DNA from: JBCCFK01 sp965262315
GTDB lineage: Bacteria; Actinomycetota; Acidimicrobiia; Acidimicrobiales; UBA8592
Assembly: GCA_965262315.1 (NCBI GenBank)
Contig: CBDHFJ010000097.1
Location: 1 to 47,675, forward strand
DNA length: 47,675 bases
Direction of reading: 5' to 3'
Shown one piece after another: positions 1 to 8,583 of this stretch (position 1 is its first letter; each line of letters starts with the position of its first letter). The notes below the pieces were generated by a model. The model was not told the origin of the DNA. It ran no database searches and was given only the letters and a program-made list of their open reading frames with translations. The position numbers and the translations under genes were made by a program.

Positions 1-1
1 C

Positions 2-2830
2 TCGCCGGTGCACGCGCGCTTGCGGCGGGCGCACGGGGGTTGGGTGGTCGAGGATCTCGGCTCCCACAACGGCACCTCGGTGGACGGCCACCGGGCGGTT
101 GCGGCACAGGCGGCCAACGGCATCGTCTCGGTGGGCGCCACGGGTCTCGCCATCCGCCGGGACCCGGCATCGCGCCCCCATCGGCTCGATCCGGGCGACG
201 ACGGGAGGACCCCCTTCAACCGGCCGCCCCGCCTGGTCGCAGATGCGCAGCTCCCGCAGATTCCGGTACCGGATCCCCCGGCAGCGCGTCGCCGCGCCGG
301 GTCGTTCAGCCTGGTGGCGCTGGCGGGCCCGGTCATCATGGGTGTCGTCATGGTGCAGCTGTTCGGGAGCCTGCGCTACGCGCTCTTCGCGCTGCTCGCT
401 CCCGTGATGCTGCTGACCAACGCGGTCGCCACCCGACGGCGCAACGCCAAAGACGCCCGGTCGAGCGCGCGCCGATTCCGGCGAGAGCTCGCCGCGTTCG
501 CGACGGCGCTCGACCAGGGCGCCGCAGCCGAACGGACTCGGCGCCTCTCCAGCGTGGTGGATCCGGCCGAGGCCGTCCGCCGGGCCGAACAGCGGTCGGT
601 GCAGTTGTGGGAACGCCGCCCCGGTCATCCCGACCACCTGCGGGTGCGAGTGGGGACCGGGTCGGTGCCATGGGTGGCGCAGGTCGATCAGCAGCGCGTT
701 GCGGCGCACGGCGACCTGGAGGCGGCGGTCGCCCGACGGGACCGACTTCCGGCGACTCCGGCCGAGCTCTCGCTCGGGGACGGGTCCGTGGTCGGGATCG
801 TGGGCGAGCGCGCTGCGGGTCTGGCGATGGCGCGAGCTCTCCTCGTCCAAGCGTGCGTGCACCACGGTCCGGCCGACCTGGCCGTCGGGGTGGTCACCGC
901 GGCCGACGCCGGTCGCGACTGGGACTGGACCAAGTGGCTGCCGCACGTGTCGGTCGAGGGAGGGCGCCTTCTCGCCAATGGCATCGAGACATCGAATCGC
1001 CTCCTCGAGGCCCTGATCGCCGTGCTCGACGACGTCGACGATCGAGCGCAGCGGCGGCGTCCGACGCTGTTGGTGGTCGACGGCGACGAGTTGACGACGG
1101 CTCGCCGGGCTCCGGCCCGCGACCTGCTGGCCGGCCGGCACGGCCCGGCGGCCGGGATCGTCCTGGCGGCGTCCGCCGAGCGGCTGCCGGCCGTGTGCAC
1201 GACGGTGATCGATCTGGTGGACGATCTGGGCGCGGCCACCATGTGCGACCTGCGATCCGGGGTGGAGATCACCGACCTGGTGGTGGACGGCCTGACCACC
1301 GCGGTCGCGGAGCGGGTGGCGAGAGCGCTGGCGCCGTTCGTCGATCCCGATCTCGTTCGTCCCGGCGGCCACCTGCCCGACCGGGTGGATCTGCTCGATC
1401 TGCTCGATCTCCTCGATGGGGATCGGGCGGGCTCGGGTGCGGTGGCGCAGGCAGCGGTGGCCGGTGCCTGGTGGGCCAACGCGGCCGCCGATCGGCTCGC
1501 CGTGCCGATCGGTACCTCCGAGGACGGCCCGGTGCTGCTGGACCTGGTCGCCGACGGCCCGCACGCGTTGGTCGGTGGCACCACGGGGAGCGGGAAGTCC
1601 GAGTTCCTGCGGTCGCTCGTCGCCGGGCTGGCGGCTCGCCACGCTCCCGACGACCTGGTGTTCGTCCTCATCGACTACAAGGGCGGGAGCGCGTTCGACG
1701 CGTGCGCGGACCTGCCCCACGTCGTCGGCCTGGTGACCGACCTCGATGGGCACCTCGCCGCGCGTGCGCTGCGGTCACTCGACGCCGAGCTGGAGCGACG
1801 CGAGCGCATCCTGCGAGCCGTGGGTGCAGGCGACCTGGTCGAGTATCGGAGGTGCGGCGCCGACGAGCCATTGCCGCGTCTGGTGCTGGTGGTCGACGAG
1901 TTCGCCACGCTCGCGGCCGAGCTGCCCTCGTTCATGAGCGCGCTGGTCGGCATTGCGCAGCGCGGCCGGAGCCTCGGCGTGCACATGGTGCTGGCCACAC
2001 AGCGCCCAGCCGGCGTCGTCAACGCCGACATCAAGGCCAACACCAACATCCGCGTGGCCCTCCGGATGCAGGACGTCCGGGACTCCACCGATGTCATCGA
2101 CGTGCCTGACGCGGCCAGGATCAGCCGCACGGTCCCAGGACGAGCCCTGGTCCGGTTCGGTCCCGGTGAGGTGGTTCGGGTGCAGACCGCGCTGGCGACC
2201 GGCTGCTCGGCCGCCGCTGGGCCCCGGGTCGAGGTGGCGCCATTCGCCTTCGGGGTGGGGGCGGCGTCCGAGCGCGCGGATCGTGCTCGCGAGCAGACGG
2301 ACCTGGCCGAGCTGGTGAGGGCGGTGGTGGCGGCGCATCGGTCGAGCGGTCGACGTGCACCGCGCCGGCCCTGGGTCGACCTGCCCGACAGCGCGGACCT
2401 GCTGACGCTGCTTGGCGAGGGTGACGAGGGCGGGGTCCCCGTCGCCGTCGCCGACGACCCCGACCATCAGTGCACCCGTGCGCTCCGCTGGGACCCGGCG
2501 TCGGGGCATGCGGCCTTCATCGGCGCCGCGGGCTCCGGTGCCACGACGGCGCTGCGGGCCACCGCGCAGGCGCTGGCGGCGACCAGACCGCCGTCGCGGT
2601 GTCACCTCTACGCGATCGACTACGGGCGTGGTGGCCTGGCCGGTCTCGCCGATCTGCCGCAGTGCGGCGCGGTCATCGGGGCCGCCGAGCACGAACGGCA
2701 GCATCGTCTCCTCGACCTGGTGCTGGCCGAAATGGGGCGGCGGCGGGCAGATGGAGCCGAGCGTGGTGAGCAGCCAGCGATCGTCCTTCTGATCGACGAC
2801 CTGCCCCGCGCTGCTCACCGACCACGGTGA
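2..2830 (+). CDS. FHA-FtsK/SpoIIIE ATPase, EssC/EccC-like (5' partial; frameshifted at 3' end)
   Basis: The reading frame is open from base 2, so the gene begins before the window. The visible part starts inside an FHA domain (DLGSHNGTSVDG near bases 50-90). Two membrane segments follow (about 300-430), then an FtsK/SpoIIIE domain with a canonical Walker A (GGTTGSGKSE, about 1570-1600) and Walker B (LVLVVDEF, about 1880). A second ATPase domain has a degenerate Walker A (GAAGSGATT, lysine lost) and Walker B LLIDDL. This order matches EssC/EccC, the motor of type VII (ESX) secretion, which moves WXG100-type substrates across the membrane; the FHA-first layout is closer to EssC. The frame stops at 2830, but coherent protein resumes one frame over (PALLTDHGDVAGQDA) if one C of the run at 2804-2807 is removed. 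An SpoIIIE-like DNA motor is less likely given the FHA domain and the small downstream protein. Confidence 0.85.
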   Translation, partial: SPVHARLRRAHGGWVVEDLGSHNGTSVDGHRAVAAQAANGIVSVGATGLAIRRDPASRPHRLDPGDDGRTPFNRPPRLVADAQLPQIPVPDPPAARRRAGSFSLVALAGPVIMGVVMVQLFGSLRYALFALLAPVMLLTNAVATRRRNAKDARSSARRFRRELAAFATALDQGAAAERTRRLSSVVDPAEAVRRAEQRSVQLWERRPGHPDHLRVRVGTGSVPWVAQVDQQRVAAHGDLEAAVARRDRLPATPAELSLGDGSVVGIVGERAAGLAMARALLVQACVHHGPADLAVGVVTAADAGRDWDWTKWLPHVSVEGGRLLANGIETSNRLLEALIAVLDDVDDRAQRRRPTLLVVDGDELTTARRAPARDLLAGRHGPAAGIVLAASAERLPAVCTTVIDLVDDLGAATMCDLRSGVEITDLVVDGLTTAVAERVARALAPFVDPDLVRPGGHLPDRVDLLDLLDLLDGDRAGSGAVAQAAVAGAWWANAAADRLAVPIGTSEDGPVLLDLVADGPHALVGGTTGSGKSEFLRSLVAGLAARHAPDDLVFVLIDYKGGSAFDACADLPHVVGLVTDLDGHLAARALRSLDAELERRERILRAVGAGDLVEYRRCGADEPLPRLVLVVDEFATLAAELPSFMSALVGIAQRGRSLGVHMVLATQRPAGVVNADIKANTNIRVALRMQDVRDSTDVIDVPDAARISRTVPGRALVRFGPGEVVRVQTALATGCSAAAGPRVEVAPFAFGVGAASERADRAREQTDLAELVRAVVAAHRSSGRRAPRRPWVDLPDSADLLTLLGEGDEGGVPVAVADDPDHQCTRALRWDPASGHAAFIGAAGSGATTALRATAQALAATRPPSRCHLYAIDYGRGGLAGLADLPQCGAVIGAAEHERQHRLLDLVLAEMGRRRADGAERGEQPAIVLLIDDLPRAAHRPR

Positions 2831-2831
2831 C

Positions 2832-3857
2832 GTGGCGGGCCAGGACGCGGTGGACGCGATCCGACGCGTCCTCGCCGAGGGGCCGGCGCTGGACGTGTCG
2901 GTGGCGTTCACCGCCGATCGCGCCGCTGCGGTGCCGGCCCGCCTGCTCGGCGCGGTGTCGCTGCGGTGCCTGTTCCGGCACGCCGACCCCGACGACATGG
3001 CCGTCTCGGGCCTTCGGCGGTCCGAGCTTCCCGAGTTCGTTCCCGGTCGCGCCGTCGACGTGGGCAGCCGTCTGGTGGTCCAGTTCCCCGAGCCTGTCGA
3101 CCCGGCCCAGATCCCGGTTCCCCCTGGCCCCGGGGGGCCGGGTCCGTTGCGGGTCGAAGCACTGCCCGGGCTGGTGCCGCTCGGCCAGCTCTCGGGCTCC
3201 TCTGTCGAACCGACCGGTCCCTGGCGGCTCGGGCTGGGGATCGATGCCGACACCCGGGCCACGGCCATGCTCACCGTCCGGCGGGGCGAGGGGGTGTTGA
3301 TCGCGGGCACCGCTCGCAGCGGCGTGTCCACGGCGTTGGAGACCGTTGCTCGGCAGACCCGGGCCTGTGTCCCCGGAGCGGTCGTGGTCGCGGTCGCCGA
3401 CGATCGGTCGGCGTTGTCGGCCGGCCCGGGCGGTCTGTTCGACGCCATCGGGTCGTTGGGTGAGCTGGCGAAGGTGCTCGAGGTGGCTGCGCTCGACCGG
3501 GATCGCCCGTGGCTGGTACTGGTCGACGACGCCCACCGCATCGAGGCGCCAGGGGCGCTGGAACCGCTGCTCACCGGCTCCGGCCATGCTCGGCTGGTGG
3601 TGGGCGGACGGTCCGACCATCTCCACGGGTCGTTCGGGCACTGGACCCGGCTCGTCCGTCGATCGGGGAGCGGCCTGTTGCTCAAACCCCGGCTCGACGC
3701 CGACGGCGATCTCCTCGGTGTCCGGCTGCCCCGGCGGCAGCGGGTCCCCGCCCGTCCGGGGCGGGGGTACCTGGTCGATCAGGGCGAGCTCTCGCTGGTG
3801 CAGCTGGCCTCCGGTGGCGAGTCATCAGGGAGATCGAAATACACCGAAGTTGCATGA
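2832..3857 (+). CDS. C-terminal third-ATPase part of the FHA-FtsK protein (same gene after frameshift)
   Basis: This continues the preceding ATPase after the one-base insertion at 2804-2807. True coding in this frame resumes at about 2808, before the first listed start. It holds the end of the second ATPase domain and a third, degenerate ATPase domain with a Walker A-like GTARSGVST (lysine lost) and Walker B-like WLVLVDDAH. In EssC/EccC proteins the second and third ATPase modules are often degenerate and bind substrate signals, while the first does catalysis; the same asymmetry appears here. It is not an independent gene: there is no ribosome binding site, and it begins in the middle of a domain. 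The stop codon lies inside a hairpin-forming dyad (3852-3877). Confidence 0.8.
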   Translation: MAGQDAVDAIRRVLAEGPALDVSVAFTADRAAAVPARLLGAVSLRCLFRHADPDDMAVSGLRRSELPEFVPGRAVDVGSRLVVQFPEPVDPAQIPVPPGPGGPGPLRVEALPGLVPLGQLSGSSVEPTGPWRLGLGIDADTRATAMLTVRRGEGVLIAGTARSGVSTALETVARQTRACVPGAVVVAVADDRSALSAGPGGLFDAIGSLGELAKVLEVAALDRDRPWLVLVDDAHRIEAPGALEPLLTGSGHARLVVGGRSDHLHGSFGHWTRLVRRSGSGLLLKPRLDADGDLLGVRLPRRQRVPARPGRGYLVDQGELSLVQLASGGESSGRSKYTEVA

Positions 3858-3877
3858 CGATATATTTCATGTCATGC
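3852..3877 (+). promoter_or_regulatory. Dyad flanking a TATATT -10-like box before the WXG-like gene
   Basis: Perfect 7-bp arms GCATGAC (3852-3858) and GTCATGC (3871-3877) enclose a short AT-rich island that contains TATATT (3861-3866), unusual in this GC-rich DNA. TATATT fits the TANNNT -10 consensus, and a start near 3873 would give a leader of about 75 nt with an AGGAGG. This could be a repressor-controlled promoter for the small secreted-type protein, or a weak hairpin at the end of the ATPase gene. No clear -35 is visible. Confidence 0.4.
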
Positions 3878-3948
3878 TGCACTGAGTGGTCCGAGTCGGG
3901 CCGCACCGGTGGCGGCACGAGCCGTCACATGACCAGGAGGTACAACCC

Positions 3949-4449
3949 ATGCCAGCCCAGATCGGTGGCGCGCTCGCCGACATCGACGCCGTCCACGACC
4001 GCCTGACCGGCGCCAGCGGCGCATCCGACACCCACGCAGGCGAGGTCGCAGGCGACGTCGCTCGCCTCCAGGCCGAGATCGAAGACGTGACCGGCGCGCT
4101 CCAGACCATCTTCGAGCAGCGTGCCGACGACCTGCTTCGGGCGATCACCGAAGCCACGAACACGCTGGAGAGCGCCGACTGGGCCGGCGGCAGCCGGGAG
4201 GCGGCGGCTGCCGCGGAGGCGCAGTTGACGTCGGACGTGAACCTGACCGTGGACGCGGCGCGCACGGGGATCGAGACCCTCGCCACGGCGATGCGAGACC
4301 AGGTCGGAGGCTTCTACGAGGAGGTCAACGGCCAGTTCGCGACCGTCATGGGCAACATCCGTGACGCCTATGCCGAGTTGGCCAGGGGGACAGACCTGTT
4401 CGCCCGCAACCTGGAAGAGGCCGACCGCACCATCGCGTTCAGCGGCTGA
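3949..4449 (+). CDS. Small helical protein with W-A-G motif, candidate type VII secretion substrate
   Basis: A 166-residue protein, predicted all-helical, with no signal peptide or membrane segment. The start is fixed by a perfect AGGAGG at 3935-3940, eight bases before the ATG. Its central turn contains W78-A79-G80, the W-x-G pattern of WXG100/ESX proteins, between two long alanine- and glutamate-rich helical stretches. The family is normally about 100 residues with the W near position 43, so this is a longer, divergent relative. It follows directly after an EssC/EccC-like ATPase, the usual place for a secreted substrate. I see no clear C-terminal YxxxD/E signal. The fold call is inference from motif and context; the alternative is an uncharacterised coiled-coil protein. 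Confidence 0.6.
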   Translation: MPAQIGGALADIDAVHDRLTGASGASDTHAGEVAGDVARLQAEIEDVTGALQTIFEQRADDLLRAITEATNTLESADWAGGSREAAAAAEAQLTSDVNLTVDAARTGIETLATAMRDQVGGFYEEVNGQFATVMGNIRDAYAELARGTDLFARNLEEADRTIAFSG

Positions 4450-4468
4450 GGGCATCTCGGCACACGAC

Positions 4469-4494
4469 GTGGGCGGTCCGGAGGGGCCGCCCAC
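4469..4494 (+). terminator. Hairpin terminator after the WXG-like gene
   Basis: Eight-bp perfect stem GTGGGCGG / CCGCCCAC with a 10-nt loop, starting 19 bases after the stop codon. No U-run follows directly, so termination efficiency is uncertain. Confidence 0.5.
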
Positions 4495-4547
4495 CGATGC
4501 TTTCGGATTTCTGAAGACCGGACAGTGGACGATGTCCGCATCCGGCC

Positions 4548-5234
4548 ATGGCATGGGCGATGATGGTCGTCGTGGAGCTCGCCCCTCTCGAGATCCGGAT
4601 TCTCGGTTGCCTGGCCGAGAAGGCCGTCACGACCCCCGACAACTATCCGTTGTCCACCAACGCGCTCGTCAACGCCTGCAACCAGACGAGCAATCGCGAT
4701 CCCGTCATGGCGGCCACCGAGCGCGAGGTGGACCAGGCGGTGCTCGCCCTGCGGACCGCCGGCCTGGCGCGAACGGTGACCGGTGGTCGCACGAACAAGC
4801 ACCGGCACGTGGTGGACGAGGCCTGGGGGCTCGATCCGGCGGAGACCGCGGTGCTCGGCGTCCTGTTCCTCCGCGGTGCCCAGACCACCGGTGAGTTGCG
4901 CGGGCGCACCGAGCGGTGGCATCACTTCGCCGACCTCGACGAGGTCGAGGACACCCTCGAGCGACTGGCGGCACGTCCGGACCCCTTGGTCCGCCAATCG
5001 GAGCGCATGCCGGGGCAGAAGGAACGCCGGTGGACCCACCTGTGTGGCCAGGATGGCGAGCCGGCACCGGTGCAGGCCGATGTGGCGCCACCACCCCAAT
5101 CGGCGACCCGGCCGTCCCCCATTGCTGGAGCCGGCGACGCCGAGCTCGCCGCCCTGCGGACCGAGGTCGACGAGCTCCGCCGTGCCGTCGACCGGCTGTA
5201 CGAACTGTTGGGCGAAACGCGAGGCCAATCATGA
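4548..5234 (+). CDS. YceH family protein (DUF480)
   Basis: About 223-228 residues, matching the YceH/DUF480 family: LAPLEIRILGCLAEKAVTTP at the start, then NACNQTSNRDPV and a second winged-helix segment (TAVLGVLFLRGAQTTGELRGRT). Family structures contain tandem winged-helix domains; the biochemical role is not known. ATG codons at 4548, 4560 and 4563 are in frame, and alignment to the family favours 4560 or 4563. The C-terminal 40 residues form a coiled-coil-like tail (AALRTEVDELRRAVDRLYELLG). Its stop overlaps the thiamine pyrophosphokinase start by four bases (ATGA), so the two are probably translationally coupled. Confidence 0.85.
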   Translation: MAWAMMVVVELAPLEIRILGCLAEKAVTTPDNYPLSTNALVNACNQTSNRDPVMAATEREVDQAVLALRTAGLARTVTGGRTNKHRHVVDEAWGLDPAETAVLGVLFLRGAQTTGELRGRTERWHHFADLDEVEDTLERLAARPDPLVRQSERMPGQKERRWTHLCGQDGEPAPVQADVAPPPQSATRPSPIAGAGDAELAALRTEVDELRRAVDRLYELLGETRGQS

Positions 5235-5875
5235 TTCCGCGCGCGTTGGTCATCGCGGGCGGTCCGGCGCCGGCCGACGACATCGCGGCCGCGCTCCCAC
5301 CGGTGGACGAGGTCATCGCAGCCGACGGTGGCGCAGACCATGCCCGCCGCCTGGGGCTGCGCGTCGACACCGTCATCGGCGACCTCGACTCGCTGTCCGC
5401 GGCCGGCCTCGCGTGGGCACGCGATCACGACGTGACGGTCATCGAGCATCCCGTCGACAAGGACGCCACCGACTTCGAGCTCGCCATGGACTACGCCGCC
5501 GAGCGCTACGAGGAGATCGTGGTGGTCGACTCCGGCGGCGGCCGCCTCGACCACTGCGCCGCGAATCTCTTCCTGTTCGCCGCCGACCGGTACGCCCACG
5601 TCCTGCTCACCGGGTTCATGCAGGATGGTCTGGTGTCGGTGATTCGTGGCACCAGGACGTTGCGAGCCACCCCGGGAGACACGGTGTCGCTGCTCGCGGT
5701 CGCAGGTCCGGCGCACGGGGTGCACACCGAGGGGCTCAAGTGGCCACTGGCCGATGCCGTGCTGGACGTCGGATCGAGCTGGGGCGTGAGCAACGAGTTC
5801 GTCGGTCGCGAAGCCACCGTGTCCGTCGGAGGCGGTGTGGTGCTCGCGGTGCAGCCCGTCCGGCCGCCGACCTGA
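5231..5875 (+). CDS. thiN: Thiamine pyrophosphokinase
   Basis: A cytosolic enzyme that transfers pyrophosphate from ATP to thiamine to make thiamine diphosphate. The 214 residues cover the TPK family: an N-terminal nucleotide-binding half with AADGGADHARRLG and GDLDSL, the conserved acidic DKDATDFE, then GGGRLDH and a C-terminal beta-rich thiamine-binding domain ending with SNEFVGREATVSV. The start ATG at 5231 overlaps the yceH stop (ATGA). There is no separate ribosome binding site and no thiamine riboswitch upstream. It converges with the ABC ATPase gene only 15 bp away. Confidence 0.9.
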   Translation: MIPRALVIAGGPAPADDIAAALPPVDEVIAADGGADHARRLGLRVDTVIGDLDSLSAAGLAWARDHDVTVIEHPVDKDATDFELAMDYAAERYEEIVVVDSGGGRLDHCAANLFLFAADRYAHVLLTGFMQDGLVSVIRGTRTLRATPGDTVSLLAVAGPAHGVHTEGLKWPLADAVLDVGSSWGVSNEFVGREATVSVGGGVVLAVQPVRPPT

Positions 5876-5890
5876 CGGCGACCTCGGTCG

Positions 5891-6679
5891 TCAGCGCCCT
5901 CGGGCGGTCCATCGACCGCGGCGCTGTTCGAGCTCGACGGGGAGGCCGAAGCATCGGCTGAGTGCGTCCTCGGTCATGGTTGTTGCCACCGGTCCCGCAT
6001 CGAGCACCGAGCCCTCGTGCAGGAGCAACACGTGCGTGAAGCTGGGCGGGATCTCCTCGACATGGTGGGTCACCAGCACGATGGCCGGCGTGTCGGGCTG
6101 CCTCGCCAGGTCGTCGAGTCCGGCCACCAGGTCTTCGCGGCCTCCGAGGTCCAACGCCGCGGTCGGCTCGTCGAGCAGCAGCAGTCCGGGCTCGGTCATG
6201 AGCGTCCGCGCGAGCAGAACCCGCTGGCGCTCACCCGAGGAGACCTGGCCGATGGGCTTGTCGGCCAGGTGGCCGACACCGAGGCGGTCGAGCATGTCGC
6301 GGGCCCGGCTTCGGTCGGCCTCGTCGTACCGGTGCCACCACGGCTCGAGCGCACCGTTCTTGGCGGTCATGACCACGTCGGCGGCGACCAGCTCAGGCCG
6401 CAGCATGTCGGCGAAGCCGGCGCTGGTGAAGCCCACCATGGGGCGCAGGCGGCGGATGTCGGTCCGACCGAGCCGATGACCCAGCACGTCCACGGTGCCC
6501 CGCGTGGGGTGCAGGTAGAGACTCGCGATCCGCAGCAACGTGGTCTTGCCGCAGCCGTTGCGGCCGAGGACGACCCAGCGCTGGTCCGAGCGCACGGTGA
6601 AGTCGACGTCGTCGAGGATGGTTCGTCCGTCGCGGTCGAGACCGACACCGGCGAGCTGGAGTGGTGGAGCGCTGGTCAT
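5891..6679 (-). CDS. ABC transporter ATP-binding protein (soluble)
   Basis: 262 residues, one nucleotide-binding domain and no membrane span. Walker A GRNGCGKTTLL, signature VSSGERQR, Walker B LLLLDEPT and H-loop VTHH are intact. It is the last gene of a minus-strand run with two half-exporters; its ATG overlaps the stop of the 635-residue exporter by four bases, so it is translated from the same message. No matching permease is present, so it may energise a permease elsewhere or act as a non-transport ABC protein. The substrate cannot be read from the sequence. Confidence 0.85.
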   Translation of the reverse strand: MTSAPPLQLAGVGLDRDGRTILDDVDFTVRSDQRWVVLGRNGCGKTTLLRIASLYLHPTRGTVDVLGHRLGRTDIRRLRPMVGFTSAGFADMLRPELVAADVVMTAKNGALEPWWHRYDEADRSRARDMLDRLGVGHLADKPIGQVSSGERQRVLLARTLMTEPGLLLLDEPTAALDLGGREDLVAGLDDLARQPDTPAIVLVTHHVEEIPPSFTHVLLLHEGSVLDAGPVATTMTEDALSRCFGLPVELEQRRGRWTARGR

Positions 6680-8583
6680 GAGCCCGAGTGGGAAACCCAG
6701 GTCTCGTACATGCCGGCGTAGTAGCCGCCTCGGGCCACCAGCTCGTCGTGCGTGCCCAGCTCGACGATCGCGCCGTTGTCGACGACCGCCACCCGATCGG
6801 CCTTCATCGCCGTTGCCAAGCGGTGGGCGATGATGATGGCGGTGCGGCCCTCGAGGAGGGCGTCGAGGGCCCGCTCGACCTGGGCCTCGGACTGGAGGTC
6901 GAGGTTGGAGGTGGCCTCGTCGAGCACGAGGACCCGAGGCCGGGCCAGGAACGCCCGCGCCAGCGCCAGCAGCTGGCGCTCGCCGGCGGACAGGGACGTG
7001 CCCCGCTCGTGGACGGGGGTGTCGAGGCCGTCGGGGAGCCCTCGGACCAACGTGTCGACGCCTGTGGCTTCCAGCGCCTCCCAGATCTCGGCATCATCGG
7101 CGTCGGGTCGGGCGAACGTGACGTTGTCGCGGACCGAGCCCGCGAACAGGAACGGCTCCTGGGGGACCACTCCCAACTGTCGACGGAGCGAATCCAGCCG
7201 AACGTTGCGGAGGTCGTGACCGTCGATGGTCACCGATCCGCTCTGCGGGTCGTAGAAGCGGGTGATGAGCTTGGCCACCGTCGACTTGCCGGCGCCGGTG
7301 GGTCCGACCACGGCCAGGCTCTCGCCGGCCGCGAGCAACAGCGATACCTGCTCGAGCACCGGGACGGCCGGGTCGTACCCGAAGGTGACGTCGTGCAGCT
7401 CGATCGCCCCCTCGATGGGCGGCAGCGGCCTGGCGTCGGGCGCCTCGGCGACGGACGGCTCGGTGGCGAGGAGCTCACGGAGCTTGCGCACCGCGGCCTG
7501 CCCCTGTTGGTAGCCGTTGTAGAGCTGGGTCAACGACTGGATCGGCGCGAAGAACGCCGCGAGGTACAGCAGGAACGCGGTCAGCTCGCCGATCTCGAGA
7601 TCACCGTCGAGCACCATGCTGCCGCCGATGAACAGGATCATCGCCTGGCCGAGGATGGAGATGGCCTCGGTGCCGGGGGTGTAGATGGAGGCGGCCCGGA
7701 TGGCGGCGAGGTTGGCGTCCTTGTGGTCGCCGACGACGTTGGTGTGGTTGACCACGTTGTGGCGACGACGGTTGTGGGCGGTGATGACGCGGATGCCGGC
7801 CAGGCTTTCCGAGAGATCCGAGAGGACTTCGGCGATGCGTTCGCGGACGGCTCCGTAGCTCCGGTCGGAGCGGAGCCGGAACCAGTTGCTCAAGGCGAGG
7901 GTGACTGGCAGGACCAAGGCCAGCGTGATCAGTGCCAGGGTCGGGTCGAGAATCACCAGGACCACCGTGATGACCACGAGTGTCAGCAGTTGGACCGCGA
8001 AGTTGACCAGGCCCTCCTGGAAGAGCTGCGAGAGGGCCTCGATGTCGCTGGTCATCCTCGTCATGAGGACGCCCGCCTTCTCGTCGGTGTAGAAGTCGAG
8101 CGACTGGCGCTGCATGTGGCCGAACACGCGGACTCGGAGGGAACGGGTGAGGTCTTCGCCGAGTGTCCCCGTGTAACGGATCCGGATCCAGCTGGTCACC
8201 CCGCCGACGGCGATGAACACGACGTACAGCAGGGCGGCGATGACGAGGACGGTCTTGTCGCCCGGCAACACCCCGTCGTCGATCCCGATCTGGGTCAGCA
8301 GCGGACCCGCTTGGAGGGCGACGCTCTCGAGGACCACCAGCACCAGCGCACCCGCCAGGCGCCAACGGTGCGGCCACAGGAACGATCGCAGCGAGAACGG
8401 TGGGCCCGGTTCGAACCGGTGCTCGAACTCGATGGCGGGATCGGGATGGTCCGGCTCCCGGTCGAGCACCTCGTCCACGGCCTCCTGGAGATGACCGGGG
8501 ACGCCGGCATGGGGCAGTCCCGCATCGCGCGAGGCGGTCACGGAGTTCGCGCCGCCGAAGCCGACTGGGGGTCCGAACCCCAT
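6676..8583 (-). CDS. ABC exporter half-transporter (permease-ATPase), subunit B
   Basis: 635 residues: a cytosolic N-terminal extension of about 80 residues, six predicted membrane helices (type I exporter fold, DFYTDEKAGVLMTRMTSDIE coupling region), then a nucleotide-binding domain with Walker A GPTGAGKST, Walker B VLVLDEATSNLD and H-loop IIAHRL. The catalytic glutamate is present, but the signature is LSAGERQ rather than LSGGQ. Its start shares one base with the stop of the partner gene (TGATG), so the two products very probably form a heterodimer. A drug or lipid exporter is likely given the upstream MarR gene; the substrate is unknown. Confidence 0.9.
   Translation of the reverse strand: MGFGPPVGFGGANSVTASRDAGLPHAGVPGHLQEAVDEVLDREPDHPDPAIEFEHRFEPGPPFSLRSFLWPHRWRLAGALVLVVLESVALQAGPLLTQIGIDDGVLPGDKTVLVIAALLYVVFIAVGGVTSWIRIRYTGTLGEDLTRSLRVRVFGHMQRQSLDFYTDEKAGVLMTRMTSDIEALSQLFQEGLVNFAVQLLTLVVITVVLVILDPTLALITLALVLPVTLALSNWFRLRSDRSYGAVRERIAEVLSDLSESLAGIRVITAHNRRRHNVVNHTNVVGDHKDANLAAIRAASIYTPGTEAISILGQAMILFIGGSMVLDGDLEIGELTAFLLYLAAFFAPIQSLTQLYNGYQQGQAAVRKLRELLATEPSVAEAPDARPLPPIEGAIELHDVTFGYDPAVPVLEQVSLLLAAGESLAVVGPTGAGKSTVAKLITRFYDPQSGSVTIDGHDLRNVRLDSLRRQLGVVPQEPFLFAGSVRDNVTFARPDADDAEIWEALEATGVDTLVRGLPDGLDTPVHERGTSLSAGERQLLALARAFLARPRVLVLDEATSNLDLQSEAQVERALDALLEGRTAIIIAHRLATAMKADRVAVVDNGAIVELGTHDELVARGGYYAGMYETWVSHSGS

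Noticed and set aside
1388..1416. Short tandem repeat CTGCTCGAT x3 inside the ATPase gene
   Set aside because: It encodes an LLD repeat in a linker, is in frame and short, and shows no sign of function beyond coding.
2801..2832. Programmed ribosomal frameshift in the FHA-FtsK gene
   Set aside because: No slippery heptamer or downstream pseudoknot is evident, and similar one-base shifts occur in unrelated genes, so sequence error is the simpler explanation.
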